This document shows positions 1 to 8,390 of a stretch of DNA of 64,000 nucleotides, piece by piece (the stretch's first letter is position 1; every line of letters begins with the position of its first letter). Source of the stretch: Bacillota bacterium (GTDB lineage Bacteria > Bacteroidota > Bacteroidia > Bacteroidales > Bacteroidaceae). The DNA lies in assembly GCA_023664625.1 (NCBI GenBank), contig JAMPFD010000003.1, forward strand, positions 1 to 64,000. The letters are read 5' to 3'. The translations under genes and the position numbers were made by a program. Below the pieces are notes generated by a model. The model had not been told where the DNA came from. It ran no database searches and was given only the letters and a program-made list of their open reading frames with translations.

Positions 1-174
1 TGTATCAAAAAAACTTGCAGAAATCATCTGCAATACAAAATAATTCCGTAACTTTGTCCTCGGTGAGCATAGCAATTATTGTTTGTATTTCTTTTAATTT
101 AGCACTATAAAGTTACAACAATTTTCGCTAATCACCAAATTTACAGACAATTACAATTCATCGAACTCACGTTA
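1..174 (-). pseudogene. IS982-like transposase 5' fragment and IS end
   Basis: Read on the minus strand from an ATG at 70-68, the sequence encodes a peptide starting MLTEDKVTELFCIADDFCKF, which I recognise as the N-terminus of a Bacteroidales IS982-type transposase. The frame is broken at a run of seven T, where one T too many creates a stop (7-5) in place of the expected FFD continuation. Positions 71-174 are the non-coding IS end, finishing in TCGAACTCACGTTA. The same end recurs at 2101-2114. The window edge cuts off the rest, so only the front of the element is visible. Confidence 0.72.
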
Positions 175-183
175 ATATAATGT

Positions 184-1083
184 ATGAATAGTATAATAAA
201 GCTGAATAATGTGCAGGACTACAACCGCCTGTTGGGAGCGGAAACACTGCACCCGTTGGTTAGCGTCACAGACCTGTCGACACTGGAATCTATCAGGCAC
301 TGCCGCAAGAACTTCGGTTTTTACTGCGTGTTCTTCAAGGAACTGGACTGCGGCACGGTGCTTTACGGCCGCAGCAAATATGATTATCAGGAGGGAACGA
401 TGCTCTTCATCGCTCCCGGTCAGATTGCGGGTGTGGATGACGGCGGCGAGACACTGAATCCCAAAGGCTGGGTGCTGATGTTTCATCCCGATTTGCTCTA
501 CGGCACGCCCCTTATGCGCAGGATGAAAGATTATTCATTCTTCTCGTACACTTGCGATGAGGCACTGCACATGTCCGAGCGCGAGAAAACCATCATCATA
601 AACTGCTTCCGTGAAATCAGAGAGGAACTGGAACACGCCATAGACAAGCACACCAAGCAGATTGTGGCATCTAACATCGAAACCATGCTCAACCATTGCG
701 TCCGGTTCTATGAGCGTCAGTTTGTAACGCGCGAGGTGAGCAACCGCAGTGTGCTCGACCGTTTTGAGGAAATCCTGCATGATTACCTGAACTCAGACAA
801 ACCCAAGCTCGAAGGTCTGCCCACCGTCCAGTATTGCGCGGACAAGATATGCCTTTCTCCCAATTATTTCGGAGATCTCATCAAAAAGGAGACAGGCAAG
901 ACCGCGCAGGAATACATCCAACTTGCCGTAATCGGGCGGATAAAGGAACTGCTTACAGAAACCGACAAGACAATCAGCGAAATCGCATACGACCTTGGCT
1001 TCAACTATCCGCATCATCTGAGCCGCATATTCAAGAAAGTTGTCGGGATAACGCCGAATGAATATCGTTTGAAGGCAAGTTGA
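184..1083 (+). CDS. AraC-family transcriptional regulator
   Basis: A 299-residue regulator with an N-terminal cupin-like sensing part (about 1-180) and a C-terminal AraC/XylS double helix-turn-helix (about 200-297). The second helix-turn-helix carries the usual signature ISEIAYDLGFNYPHHLSRIF followed by GITPNEYR. Length and both ends match the Bacteroidota 'helix-turn-helix domain-containing protein' group, so it looks complete. The ligand cannot be predicted. The ATG lies only about 10 bp from an IS end (174), so the native promoter has probably been displaced and any expression may come from the IS. A strong hairpin follows at 1156-1195. The gene stands alone between two IS fragments. Confidence 0.9.
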   Translation: MNSIIKLNNVQDYNRLLGAETLHPLVSVTDLSTLESIRHCRKNFGFYCVFFKELDCGTVLYGRSKYDYQEGTMLFIAPGQIAGVDDGGETLNPKGWVLMFHPDLLYGTPLMRRMKDYSFFSYTCDEALHMSEREKTIIINCFREIREELEHAIDKHTKQIVASNIETMLNHCVRFYERQFVTREVSNRSVLDRFEEILHDYLNSDKPKLEGLPTVQYCADKICLSPNYFGDLIKKETGKTAQEYIQLAVIGRIKELLTETDKTISEIAYDLGFNYPHHLSRIFKKVVGITPNEYRLKAS

Positions 1084-1155
1084 TCATTGAATATGCAAAT
1101 GGTCGGAATCAATATCCATAAGAAATTGACGGCTTCCGAGATAGTTAAAACAGGC

Positions 1156-1195
1156 ATAACAATAGCGACGGTCCCTTGATGGTCGCTATTGTTAT
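1156..1195 (+). terminator. Hairpin terminator after the AraC gene
   Basis: Perfect 14-bp inverted repeat, ATAACAATAGCGAC (1156-1169) against GTCGCTATTGTTAT (1182-1195), with a 12-nt loop, starting 73 bp after the AraC-gene stop. No long T-run follows, so it could also act as an mRNA 3'-end stabiliser. Confidence 0.7.
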
Positions 1196-1285
1196 TATGT
1201 ACCTTTATGATTTATAGCAACAGTTTTATCTGTTCGGCTCTTGCACTATCCGCATCCAAAATTAAAGGATTAAAGGAGCGGAACG

Positions 1286-1372
1286 CTATTCCTCTTTTTG
1301 TTCCCACTTAGTCTGCATCTCCCTAGAAAGTTCCACAATCTCACGGCTCAGCTTCACAAGGTCGATGGTACA
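1286..1372 (-). pseudogene. 3' remnant of an unidentified gene
   Basis: On the minus strand, codons 1372 to 1286 read TIDLVKLSREIVELSREMQT and then KWEQKEE with a TAG stop at 1288-1286. The peptide is strongly amphipathic and looks like a real C-terminus. An in-frame TAA lies just upstream (1375-1373) and there is no start, so only about 28 codons of a lost gene survive. I do not recognise the family. Its position between two IS fragments fits deletion by IS-mediated rearrangement. A 92-codon frame on the opposite strand (1298-1576) overlaps it and is judged not real. Confidence 0.45.
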
Positions 1373-1544
1373 TTAAAATATAAATTCAGTTTAGTAACTG
1401 TTCAGCAAATACTGATTAACAAATACATTGATTCCATCCAACAAGCGAATGAATTGTATACTGAATATAAACTATATATACAGGGCTTTAAGTGTAGCAG
1501 CATTAATCTTTCCGCTTATGAAGGAGAGACAATGAGCCTTGAGA

Positions 1545-1596
1545 TTTTAACTGCACTCCAAAAGTTTTGTTTCTAATTTTTGGAGTGCAGTTAAAA
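1545..1596. terminator. Long perfect hairpin (19-bp stem)
   Basis: TTTTAACTGCACTCCAAAA (1545-1563) and its exact reverse complement (1578-1596) enclose a 14-nt loop. Both flanks are A/T runs, so the hairpin could terminate transcription from either side. No intact gene abuts it, which suggests it belonged to a gene now deleted or to a mobile element. The stretch 1597-1816 holds no gene that I can support. Confidence 0.65.
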
Positions 1597-1816
1597 ACGG
1601 CTATAAGTGTTCTTCCCACCGGCAGAAGGTTTTGGAGAACCATGAGAAGGTGGCACGATTATGGCGTATATTGTTTTTTTATTGGTGCCCGGTAAGAAAC
1701 AATGACGAGCATCAAAATCCCTGTGTATTCTACTCTTTTGATATTTTCAGGTTCTTCAGTTTTTATTCAAAGGAGGCTTGTCTTGGGGAACCGCGTCAGC
1801 GGTGACAATAAGGTAG

Positions 1817-1836
1817 CCGTGGGTCGCAACCCACGG
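1817..1836. repeat. Short perfect palindrome CCGTGGGT-cgca-ACCCACGG
   Basis: An 8-bp perfect stem with a 4-nt loop lying next to the truncated IS copy. I have an impression of similar CCGTGGGTTGCGACCCACGG motifs in intergenic DNA of other Bacteroidota, but cannot verify it here. It may be a REP-like unit. Confidence 0.4.
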
Positions 1837-1899
1837 ATTATAATATAAGCCTCAAACAACGACCGGCTTATCGGTCGAATAAAATGAGAAAGGATGGAA

Positions 1900-2114
1900 C
1901 TTGCGCTTATTTTCGGCCGTGAACGTGTATTTTGCCATTTGAGCATCAAAAACTTTGCAAAAATCATCGGCAATACAGAATATTTCAGTAACTTTGTCTT
2001 CGGTAATCATAGCGAAATTCTTTAGTTTCATTGTTTTGTGGATATTACAAAGCTACTAAAAAAAATCACTGATTACCAAATCTTCAAAGAGTTCTATTCG
2101 TCGAACTCACGTTA
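1900..2114 (-). pseudogene. Second IS982-like transposase 5' fragment
   Basis: Minus-strand ATG at 2010-2008 begins MITEDKVTEIFCIADDFCKV and continues FDAQMAKYTFTAENKRKFH to about position 1905, after which similarity to the transposase ends and a stop soon follows. The IS end TCGAACTCACGTTA is at 2101-2114. Compared with the copy at 1-174, this one keeps more of the reading frame but is cut after about 35 codons. The two copies have the same orientation and bracket the AraC gene. Confidence 0.75.
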
Positions 2115-2178
2115 TAATAATCTGCAATCCGATAAATACCGTTGCTTTTTGTCGGCAGCAGCAAACCCTTTCTAAAAC

Positions 2179-2793
2179 ATGAAAATAGAAGAAAAAGCAA
2201 ATACATTAACCCATCTCCTTGGCGCAGTGTTCGCCCTGACATGTATATGGACCGTATGGCCCGCCACGGAAAAGGGCTGGCAGATGACCATGGGTGTCAT
2301 CTTTTTCATTGTGGGCATGTTCCTCATGTTCCTCTCCAGCACAGTCTATCACTGCCTCCCGAAGGGCAAGGCAAAGAATGCCATGCGCAAATGCGACCAT
2401 ATCAGCATCTATGTCATGATAGCCTGTTCCTACACCCCTATCTGCATCGGCGTTGTCGGAGGATGGACTGGATGGGGCTTTTTCTTCTTCCAATGGCTTG
2501 TGGCCATCTGCGGCACGGTATACAAGATAGTAGCCATAAACCGCTGGCCGCGTCTATCTCTCGCCATCTACCTCACCATGGGCTGGAGCGTGCTCTTCAT
2601 AGCCCCTGCCGCCTATACAAGCCTGCCCTCACTTGCCCTCCGGCTGATAGTGGCAGAAGGAATCTTCTATACGGCAGGAACATATTTCTTCTCCCATGAC
2701 AACCGCCCGAACTTCCATGCCGTGTGGCACATCTTCGTACTCCTCGGAGCGGTAGCCCACTGGTCTGCGGTGGTAAGCATCATCCTCGGCTGA
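2179..2793 (+). CDS. Hemolysin III / PAQR family membrane protein
   Basis: A 204-residue integral membrane protein with about seven hydrophobic segments. It has the HlyIII/PAQR metal-site motifs in order: E-N-THLLG near residue 7, SSTVYH near residue 53, and a C-terminal HAVWHIFVLLGAVAHW containing the paired histidines. Despite the family name, bacterial members are not proven haemolysins; the conserved Ser/His/Asp set suggests a zinc-dependent membrane hydrolase. The ATG at 2179 is 65 bp from the second IS end (2114), so its promoter region may also be IS-derived. No partner gene is adjacent. Confidence 0.9.
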   Translation: MKIEEKANTLTHLLGAVFALTCIWTVWPATEKGWQMTMGVIFFIVGMFLMFLSSTVYHCLPKGKAKNAMRKCDHISIYVMIACSYTPICIGVVGGWTGWGFFFFQWLVAICGTVYKIVAINRWPRLSLAIYLTMGWSVLFIAPAAYTSLPSLALRLIVAEGIFYTAGTYFFSHDNRPNFHAVWHIFVLLGAVAHWSAVVSIILG

Positions 2794-2871
2794 AATTCCG
2801 CGACAGCAGCCTCCACACACATCCGTCATTCTCCTTACGGCATACCCGCAGGTTCTTTGTTCTCCCTGTCC

Positions 2872-3567
2872 TCATCCTTTACGGCACACTGTGCGTCTTC
2901 TTATCTTCCAGCCGGACCAGAGCACTATTACAGCCAGCAGTCCGGCAATGGAAACCCATACCGGCGCCTCCGCTCCGCCCATGAAGGTATATATCCTGCC
3001 CGTATGAACCTCAAGGGCAAGCTGCCAGAGAGACATAGGCAGACCTGAAAAGGATGGCGGCTGAGATATTTTTTCCGTACCATCATACCATGTCGTAAAG
3101 AAACCGCCGCAGGCGAAATCATCAGAATAGCCCGCCACAGCAAGTTTTCCGAACGGTGCCGGAAGTTCCTTCCACCTCTTCCCTTCAAGGCGGTAGACAT
3201 TGAACGGCGACATGGCAAACAGAGCTCCCCGCGGCGTCTTCACCACAGAACGTATGTTCCTCGCATCGGCGCCATCGGGCATTCCCGCCGAGAAATCACG
3301 GAAACAAGAAGCCGTACTGTCACTGCAGAACACTCCCCCACTGCCGTAGACAAGAACCTTATCCCTCACCTTCAGCGTTCCTCTGAGCAGGCCGTTGTTC
3401 CATTTGTCAAAGCGGAACGGCTCAGGCAGCCGATTGCGGCTGACGTTAACATTGCCGTAAAGGTGGCGGTGGTTAAGCACTATGCCTGAAACACTGAACA
3501 GCAGCAGGAAGAAGCAGAAGGCCAATCCCACCAGTTTATGCCATTTTCTCCAATTCTTTTTTTTCAT
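2872..3567 (-). CDS. PepSY-associated single-domain membrane protein
   Basis: A 231-residue protein starting MKKKNWRKWHKLVGLAFCFF, the typical first transmembrane segment of PepSY-TM proteins, where the WHK..G motif precedes the helix. A periplasmic region of about 150 residues follows, then HTGRIYTFMG and a second transmembrane helix near the C-terminus (VSIAGLLAVIVLWSGWKIRR). The family is linked to iron/siderophore reduction at the inner membrane in other bacteria; a role here is inference. I chose the start at 3567 because the open frame up to 3780 runs through a good promoter (3674-3704) and has no protein-like character. The gene is divergent from the helicase. Confidence 0.8.
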   Translation of the reverse strand: MKKKNWRKWHKLVGLAFCFFLLLFSVSGIVLNHRHLYGNVNVSRNRLPEPFRFDKWNNGLLRGTLKVRDKVLVYGSGGVFCSDSTASCFRDFSAGMPDGADARNIRSVVKTPRGALFAMSPFNVYRLEGKRWKELPAPFGKLAVAGYSDDFACGGFFTTWYDGTEKISQPPSFSGLPMSLWQLALEVHTGRIYTFMGGAEAPVWVSIAGLLAVIVLWSGWKIRRRTVCRKG

Positions 3568-3673
3568 CTGTTTCTTCTTTCCCGTAACGCCGTCCCCGGA
3601 AACATAAGGCTGCGGGAACACTCCGCATGCCTTTCCTCCGGCCACATGATGCCGCAGGTGGCGGAAGCAGATG

Positions 3674-3704
3674 CAAAAGTAGCAATATTCACTGACATGA
3701 GCAA
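3674..3704 (-). promoter_or_regulatory. Bacteroidota-type promoter for the PepSY gene
   Basis: On the minus strand, TTG (3704-3702), a 20-bp gap and TACTTTTG (3681-3674) match the -33 / -7 TAnnTTTG arrangement of Bacteroidota sigma factor. It lies about 107 bp upstream of the chosen start. Confidence 0.6.
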
Positions 3705-3724
3705 TACTTAAAAGTAAGGAATTG

Positions 3725-3757
3725 TTGCTTTTTATTCGTTTTTTCTTTGTAACTTTG
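3725..3757 (+). promoter_or_regulatory. Candidate promoter for the helicase-ABC pair
   Basis: TAACTTTG at 3750-3757 fits the TAnnTTTG -7 element. A TTG at 3725-3727 is a slightly too distant -33 candidate (22-bp gap). It is divergent from the PepSY promoter and about 130 bp before the GTG start. Confidence 0.45.
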
Positions 3758-3885
3758 CAGGAGAAAAGGCAGCCTTCCACAACATTGCCGCAGCAGGAAA
3801 TGCCGGAACGGCAACATTACCCCGTGGCATACAGCTCACGGAAACATGTACAACCATATCACAGAACCTCATCATACATCATCAC

Positions 3886-5748
3886 GTGAGTTACACAAAT
3901 CCCATACTTGAACTGGAAAAGCAGAAGCGGCTTCTGCAACTTGAGTACGAGGCGGAGCGTGAAACGTTCCGCCGGCAGACCGAGGCGCAAGGCATCGGGC
4001 GGAAGATAAAGCGCGGAGAAGCATGGTGGCCGGTAGAGGCAGGAAAGACCTACTACAACTCGCTTAACCAGTATTGCATAGAGATTCACCGCCGGAAGGA
4101 AGATGATACGGAGCATACTTTCGAGTACGGGCGACCCGTCTGTTTCTTCACCCTTGCCGGAGACAAGCCGTCCTATCTGCCTTTCACGGCAACTGTCTCC
4201 TTTGTCGACGGCGACCGCATGGTCATAGCCCTCGGCTGTGAAAGTCATGCCGCCGAACTGCTCGGCAGGGAAGGTCTCGGAGTGCAGATGAGTTTCGACG
4301 AGACAAGCTACCGCACAATGGTTGACGCCCTCGACCGCGTCATCCGCGGAAAAGGCAACCGCCTGACCTATCTCCGCGACCTGTTCTATACCGACATGCC
4401 GCCACAGCGATTCAAGTTTGAGCCTGTCAGGCTCCCATGGCTCAACCCGGCGCAGGAAAAGGCCGTCAACGAAGTGCTCATGGCAAAGGATGTGGCTGTT
4501 GTCCACGGACCTCCGGGAACAGGAAAGACCACCACTCTCGTGGAGGCTGTCTTCGAATGCCTGCGCAAGGAGAGCCAGGTGCTCATCTGTGCACAGAGCA
4601 ATATGGCCGTTGACTGTATAGCCGAAAAGCTCGTCGACCGCGGCGTGCCCGTCCTCCGCATAGGAAACCCTACCCGCGTCAATGACAAGATGCTGTCATT
4701 CACTTATGAAAGACAGTTTGAAAGCCATCCCGACTACGACCGGCTGTGGGCACTGCGCAACGCCATGCGTGAGCTCCGCGCCCGCCGTAAGCGCGGCGAC
4801 CGTTCCTTCCACCAGAAGATGGACCGCCTGAAGTCGCGCGCCACGGAACTTGAAATGCGCATAAACCAGCAACTGTTCGGCGACGCACGCGTCATAGCCT
4901 GCACCCTCGTAGGCAGTGCAAACCGCATTCTTGAGGGACAGAAGTTCGGCACACTGTTCATTGACGAGGCGGCACAGGCACTGGAAGCGGCATGCTGGAT
5001 TCCCATAAGGAAGGCTTCCCGTGTCGTCTTTGCAGGTGACCACTGCCAGCTGCCTCCTACGGTAAAGAGCAATGAGGCCATGAAGGGCGGACTGGGAGTG
5101 ACGCTCATGGAGCGCATTGTCAGACAGAAGCCGGAGGTTGTCACACTGCTGAAGGTGCAGTACCGCATGAACCATGAGATAATGAAGTTCTCTTCCGACT
5201 GGTTCTACAAAGGACAGGTGGAATCCGCACCGGAAGTCAGGAACCGCTCCGTGCTCGATTTCGACATCCCCATGCTGTGGATTGACACGGCAGACATGGC
5301 ATGCCATGAGGAATTTGTCGGTGAGAGCTACGGCAGAATCAACAAGACGGAAGCACAATTGACACTCGCCGCGCTTCAACTCTACTTTGACAAGATAGGA
5401 AAAGAACGTATTCTCAGCGAGAGAATAGACGTAGGAATCATCTCGCCCTACCGTGCACAGGTGCAGTATCTGCGGCAATTGCTGCGCAGAGAGCCATATT
5501 TCAAGCCTTTCCGCCACCTTGTCAGCGTGAACACCGTCGACGGTTTTCAGGGACAGGAGCGTGACGTGGTGCTCATATCCCTCGTCCGCGCCAACGACGA
5601 GGGACAGATCGGCTTCCTCCGTGACCTCAGGAGAATGAACGTTGCCATGACCCGGGCGAGGATGAAACTTATCATACTCGGTGACGCGCCGACAATGACC
5701 CGCCATCCTTTCTACAAGAAACTCTATGAATACATTGACAATCTCTGA
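3886..5748 (+). CDS. Superfamily 1 DNA/RNA helicase, Upf1/IGHMBP2-like
   Basis: A 620-residue SF1B-type helicase. Walker A GPPGTGKTT lies near residue 208 and Walker B LFIDEAAQALE near 359. Then come GDHCQLPPT, the QYRMN motif near 425, VNTVDGFQGQERD near 554 and MNVAMTRAR close to the end, all in the standard order of the Upf1/IGHMBP2/DNA2 group. The roughly 200-residue N-terminal part resembles the oligonucleotide-binding region of IGHMBP2-type bacterial proteins. It probably unwinds or remodels nucleic acid; the substrate is unknown. The start is GTG, as no in-frame ATG precedes it. Its last 23 bp overlap the start of the ABC gene, implying translational coupling. Confidence 0.92.
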   Translation: MSYTNPILELEKQKRLLQLEYEAERETFRRQTEAQGIGRKIKRGEAWWPVEAGKTYYNSLNQYCIEIHRRKEDDTEHTFEYGRPVCFFTLAGDKPSYLPFTATVSFVDGDRMVIALGCESHAAELLGREGLGVQMSFDETSYRTMVDALDRVIRGKGNRLTYLRDLFYTDMPPQRFKFEPVRLPWLNPAQEKAVNEVLMAKDVAVVHGPPGTGKTTTLVEAVFECLRKESQVLICAQSNMAVDCIAEKLVDRGVPVLRIGNPTRVNDKMLSFTYERQFESHPDYDRLWALRNAMRELRARRKRGDRSFHQKMDRLKSRATELEMRINQQLFGDARVIACTLVGSANRILEGQKFGTLFIDEAAQALEAACWIPIRKASRVVFAGDHCQLPPTVKSNEAMKGGLGVTLMERIVRQKPEVVTLLKVQYRMNHEIMKFSSDWFYKGQVESAPEVRNRSVLDFDIPMLWIDTADMACHEEFVGESYGRINKTEAQLTLAALQLYFDKIGKERILSERIDVGIISPYRAQVQYLRQLLRREPYFKPFRHLVSVNTVDGFQGQERDVVLISLVRANDEGQIGFLRDLRRMNVAMTRARMKLIILGDAPTMTRHPFYKKLYEYIDNL

Positions 5749-6499
5749 CCTTTCCATAGGCCATGGCAGGAAAACCGTGGCATCATCGCTCAACGCAAGC
5801 CTTGCGGAAGGCAGGCTGACCTGTCTCGTCGGACGGAACGGAGTGGGGAAATCAACGCTCCTGCGCACTCTCGCCGGCTTCCTGTCTCCCATACAGGGAA
5901 AAATTGAATATACAGCCCCTGACGGAGGAGAAAACATCATAATCACCCCTGACAGGGGCATACGGCATGATGCAGGACGGCTGGCAAGAACGGTGAGCGT
6001 TGTCCTTACCGGACGCCCTGACGTAACTCAGATGACCGTACGCGAGATTGTGGAACTCGGACGCTCACCCTATACGGACATGTGGGGTACGCTACGCAAA
6101 AAGGACAGGGAGGTGGCGGAAAAATGCATGGAACGTACCGGAGTGGCCTCTTTGGCAGAACGTGACATTGAAACCCTCTCCGACGGCGAATGTCAGAAAG
6201 TCTTGATAGCTAAAGCTCTCGCTCAGGAGACCCCTGTCATTCTGCTTGACGAGCCTACGGCGTTCCTCGACTACCCGTCAAAGGTGGAGACAATGCGGCT
6301 CATGAAGTCAATATCGGCTGAGTATTCTCAGGGAAAAGGAAGGGCAAAGGGCATACTTCTCTCTACGCACGACATGGAAATGGCTCTGAAACTTGCCGAC
6401 GAAGTGTGGCTAATGACTCAGGACCGCCGTCTTCTCTGCGGCTCTCCGTCCGAACTCGAGGACTCTCTTGTGAAGGAAAATCTCAAGATAATCTTCTGA
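5726..6499 (+). CDS. ABC transporter ATP-binding protein, FecE/BtuD type
   Basis: A 257-residue nucleotide-binding subunit. Walker A GRNGVGKST is at about 37-45, the signature LSDGECQKV near 150, Walker B VILLDEPTAFLD near 170, and the switch histidine in STHDME near 213. The sequence is closest to the iron-siderophore/haem/cobalamin importer ATPases (FecE, HmuV, BtuD). Such an ATPase needs a FecCD-type permease and a binding protein, and neither is next to it. It must pair with components encoded elsewhere. Overlap with the helicase gene suggests co-transcription by position rather than shared function. Confidence 0.9.
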   Translation: MNTLTISDLSIGHGRKTVASSLNASLAEGRLTCLVGRNGVGKSTLLRTLAGFLSPIQGKIEYTAPDGGENIIITPDRGIRHDAGRLARTVSVVLTGRPDVTQMTVREIVELGRSPYTDMWGTLRKKDREVAEKCMERTGVASLAERDIETLSDGECQKVLIAKALAQETPVILLDEPTAFLDYPSKVETMRLMKSISAEYSQGKGRAKGILLSTHDMEMALKLADEVWLMTQDRRLLCGSPSELEDSLVKENLKIIF

Positions 6500-6665
6500 G
6501 AGACTGTGACTCCCGCAGGTGCAAAGCTGCAACCGGAGAACCGTTTCCTGTGAAACGAACTCATTCCAAAGTCATTCCCAAAACCGTCGGATGCTCAGAA
6601 AAACAGCATCCTGCCGATATTTCTACTACATATTTCCATACAATATCAATCTATCAGACAACAAC

Positions 6666-8120
6666 ATGAAACGACTGACAACATTAATCTTCTGCTGCGC
6701 TTTCCTCACCCTGTCCGCCATCGCCGGCAACGGTACATGGAAGAGCACGGCACTGAACGCCGGCATCAGGTACACCACCACTGAGGCGAAAACTCCTGCC
6801 AGGGACGGCAGCGGGAAATTCATGACCATCGTATATCTCGAAAATCTCGCCTGCGAGAAAGTCGGAGGAAACTCCAACAGAGAAGATGTCGACTGGCTTC
6901 TCCGGCAAGGCTACCGCGTAATCGAACTTGATTACGCCAACGACAAGAATGCCGTCTCGCCGAATATCAACAAGGACATAATTGCCGTCAACGCCGAAAT
7001 GCGCAGCGGGACGTTCTGCGGATGCACGGACATCTCGCAGGACCGCGCCTACATCCTTTTCGAGGGCTACCGCATTCTGCGGGACGTGAGCTATTACCTT
7101 GACGACAAGGAGGTCTACAACATGGCCGCCGCGAACGACTCCCTGTATATGGACATCGTATACCCCGCCAACCCTGCGAAGCCTGTCCCTGTCATACTCT
7201 CCTTCTCCTACAGTAACAGCTACTACGGAAACACTCACAAGCGCATGTTCCTGCCTTACCACTGGGCTGCTTTCAACGACTCCTTCGTCGAGGGAGCACC
7301 GGCAGTGGGATGCGCATGGGCCATTGCCGACCATCCGAAATACTGTGACTGGGGCAACGGAAAGTACAAGGGAGGAGCGAATAAGTCGCTCGGCTCCATA
7401 GAGATTGCCGACGATGCGGCACGCAAGGTTCGTTCGGCCATACGTACGGTTCGCGGCGTGGGCAAGACCATCGGTCTCGGCCATGATGTAGCGATATACG
7501 GCTTTTCAAGAGGCTCTACGGCGGGTTCTCTCGCAATAGGTGACAAGCCGTTTGAGGAATGGACAGCAGCCGGCAGGGGACGTTTCCAGGAGGAGAGCAG
7601 TGACGTGCAGGCGGCATTTCTCGGTCCGGGCGTCTTCGACTACAGCCTGATGAGGAAAGACTCCAGAGAATATAACAACATGAATGCCTACTGCAACTCC
7701 ACGGCCGATCCAAAGGCCACCTGGGGACGGCAGGGCGGTGCCCTTTCTGTGGGCAGCGGCAGCGGTACGGCTCCGACATTCCTGTTCTATAACAGTGACG
7801 ATGATGCCAACTACGGTATCCAGGCAACAAACCTGACCGGAATTTTCCGTGACAGGAACGTCACCTTTGAACTGCTTAAAGACTATGGCACAGGACACTC
7901 CGTGCCGCAGTCTCCGGAGCATCTGCGGCGGATGTATGATTTCCTCATACGCCATACATCACATTCCACAGGAATCTCCGCAGCCGATGACGGCACGGAT
8001 TCACGTAATTACGACAACGGACAAGGAATCTACAGCCTCAACGGCACGCAACTTTCCAACACTCTTGACAGCCTGCCGCACGGCATATACATAGCACAGG
8101 GAAGGAAAATCATAAAATAA
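6666..8120 (+). CDS. Secreted alpha/beta hydrolase with T9SS-like tail
   Basis: A 484-residue protein beginning with a signal peptide (MKRLTTLIFCCAFLTLSAIAG). It shows the alpha/beta-hydrolase nucleophile elbow GFSRG with Ser at 281. A plausible acid is Asp 378 in the NSDDD loop, and a plausible base is His 411 in GTGHS. The family is probably a carbohydrate or peptide esterase of the Bacteroidota surface, but the substrate is unknown. The C-terminus ends GIYIAQGRKIIK after a YSLNGTQL strand, resembling the short C-terminal sorting domain used by type IX secretion or its Prevotella relatives. I chose the start at 6666 for the signal peptide; the frame extends upstream to 6519 without protein-like character. 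Confidence 0.8.
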   Translation: MKRLTTLIFCCAFLTLSAIAGNGTWKSTALNAGIRYTTTEAKTPARDGSGKFMTIVYLENLACEKVGGNSNREDVDWLLRQGYRVIELDYANDKNAVSPNINKDIIAVNAEMRSGTFCGCTDISQDRAYILFEGYRILRDVSYYLDDKEVYNMAAANDSLYMDIVYPANPAKPVPVILSFSYSNSYYGNTHKRMFLPYHWAAFNDSFVEGAPAVGCAWAIADHPKYCDWGNGKYKGGANKSLGSIEIADDAARKVRSAIRTVRGVGKTIGLGHDVAIYGFSRGSTAGSLAIGDKPFEEWTAAGRGRFQEESSDVQAAFLGPGVFDYSLMRKDSREYNNMNAYCNSTADPKATWGRQGGALSVGSGSGTAPTFLFYNSDDDANYGIQATNLTGIFRDRNVTFELLKDYGTGHSVPQSPEHLRRMYDFLIRHTSHSTGISAADDGTDSRNYDNGQGIYSLNGTQLSNTLDSLPHGIYIAQGRKIIK

Positions 8121-8172
8121 CGTAAGCCGGACTAATTATGACCGGAGACGGACAACTGACAGAATACAAAAC

Positions 8173-8208
8173 AAAAGGTAACGTTTTACACTGTAAACCG
8201 TTACCTTT
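8173..8208. repeat. 22-bp-period array A (2 units)
   Basis: Units AAAAGGTAACGTTTT and AAACCGTTACCTTT. The GTNAC cores start at 8178 and 8200, 22 bp apart. The units are nearly reverse complements of each other, so together they also form a hairpin. It lies 52 bp after the hydrolase stop, between convergent genes. Confidence 0.75.
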
Positions 8209-8390
8209 CGTTCCTGCAGTCCTGCAGACTTTGACCCCAGAAAGCCGATTACGCCGTCTATTTTCCTGTATACCGAAGCAATGCATGCCATACGAGAGCA
8301 GGGCCACTTTTCCTTGAGCATAGAATCAGCATTATACTTATTCTTAACAAACAAAGAACATATATAATTTTAATGCCTTTAGTCCATAAC

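Noticed and set aside
1298..1576. 92-codon plus-strand open frame between the IS fragments
   Set aside because: Its front overlaps, on the opposite strand, a clear 3' gene remnant, and its stop lies in the loop of a perfect hairpin. The composition is not protein-like and no family is recognised.
3568..3780. 71-residue N-terminal extension of the PepSY protein
   Set aside because: The extension spans a well-formed promoter (3674-3704), and MKKKNWRKWHKL is the natural family start.
4696..5961. 421-codon minus-strand open frame opposite the helicase and ABC genes
   Set aside because: It is the antisense shadow of two genes with complete, well-ordered motifs; long antisense frames are common in GC-rich coding DNA.
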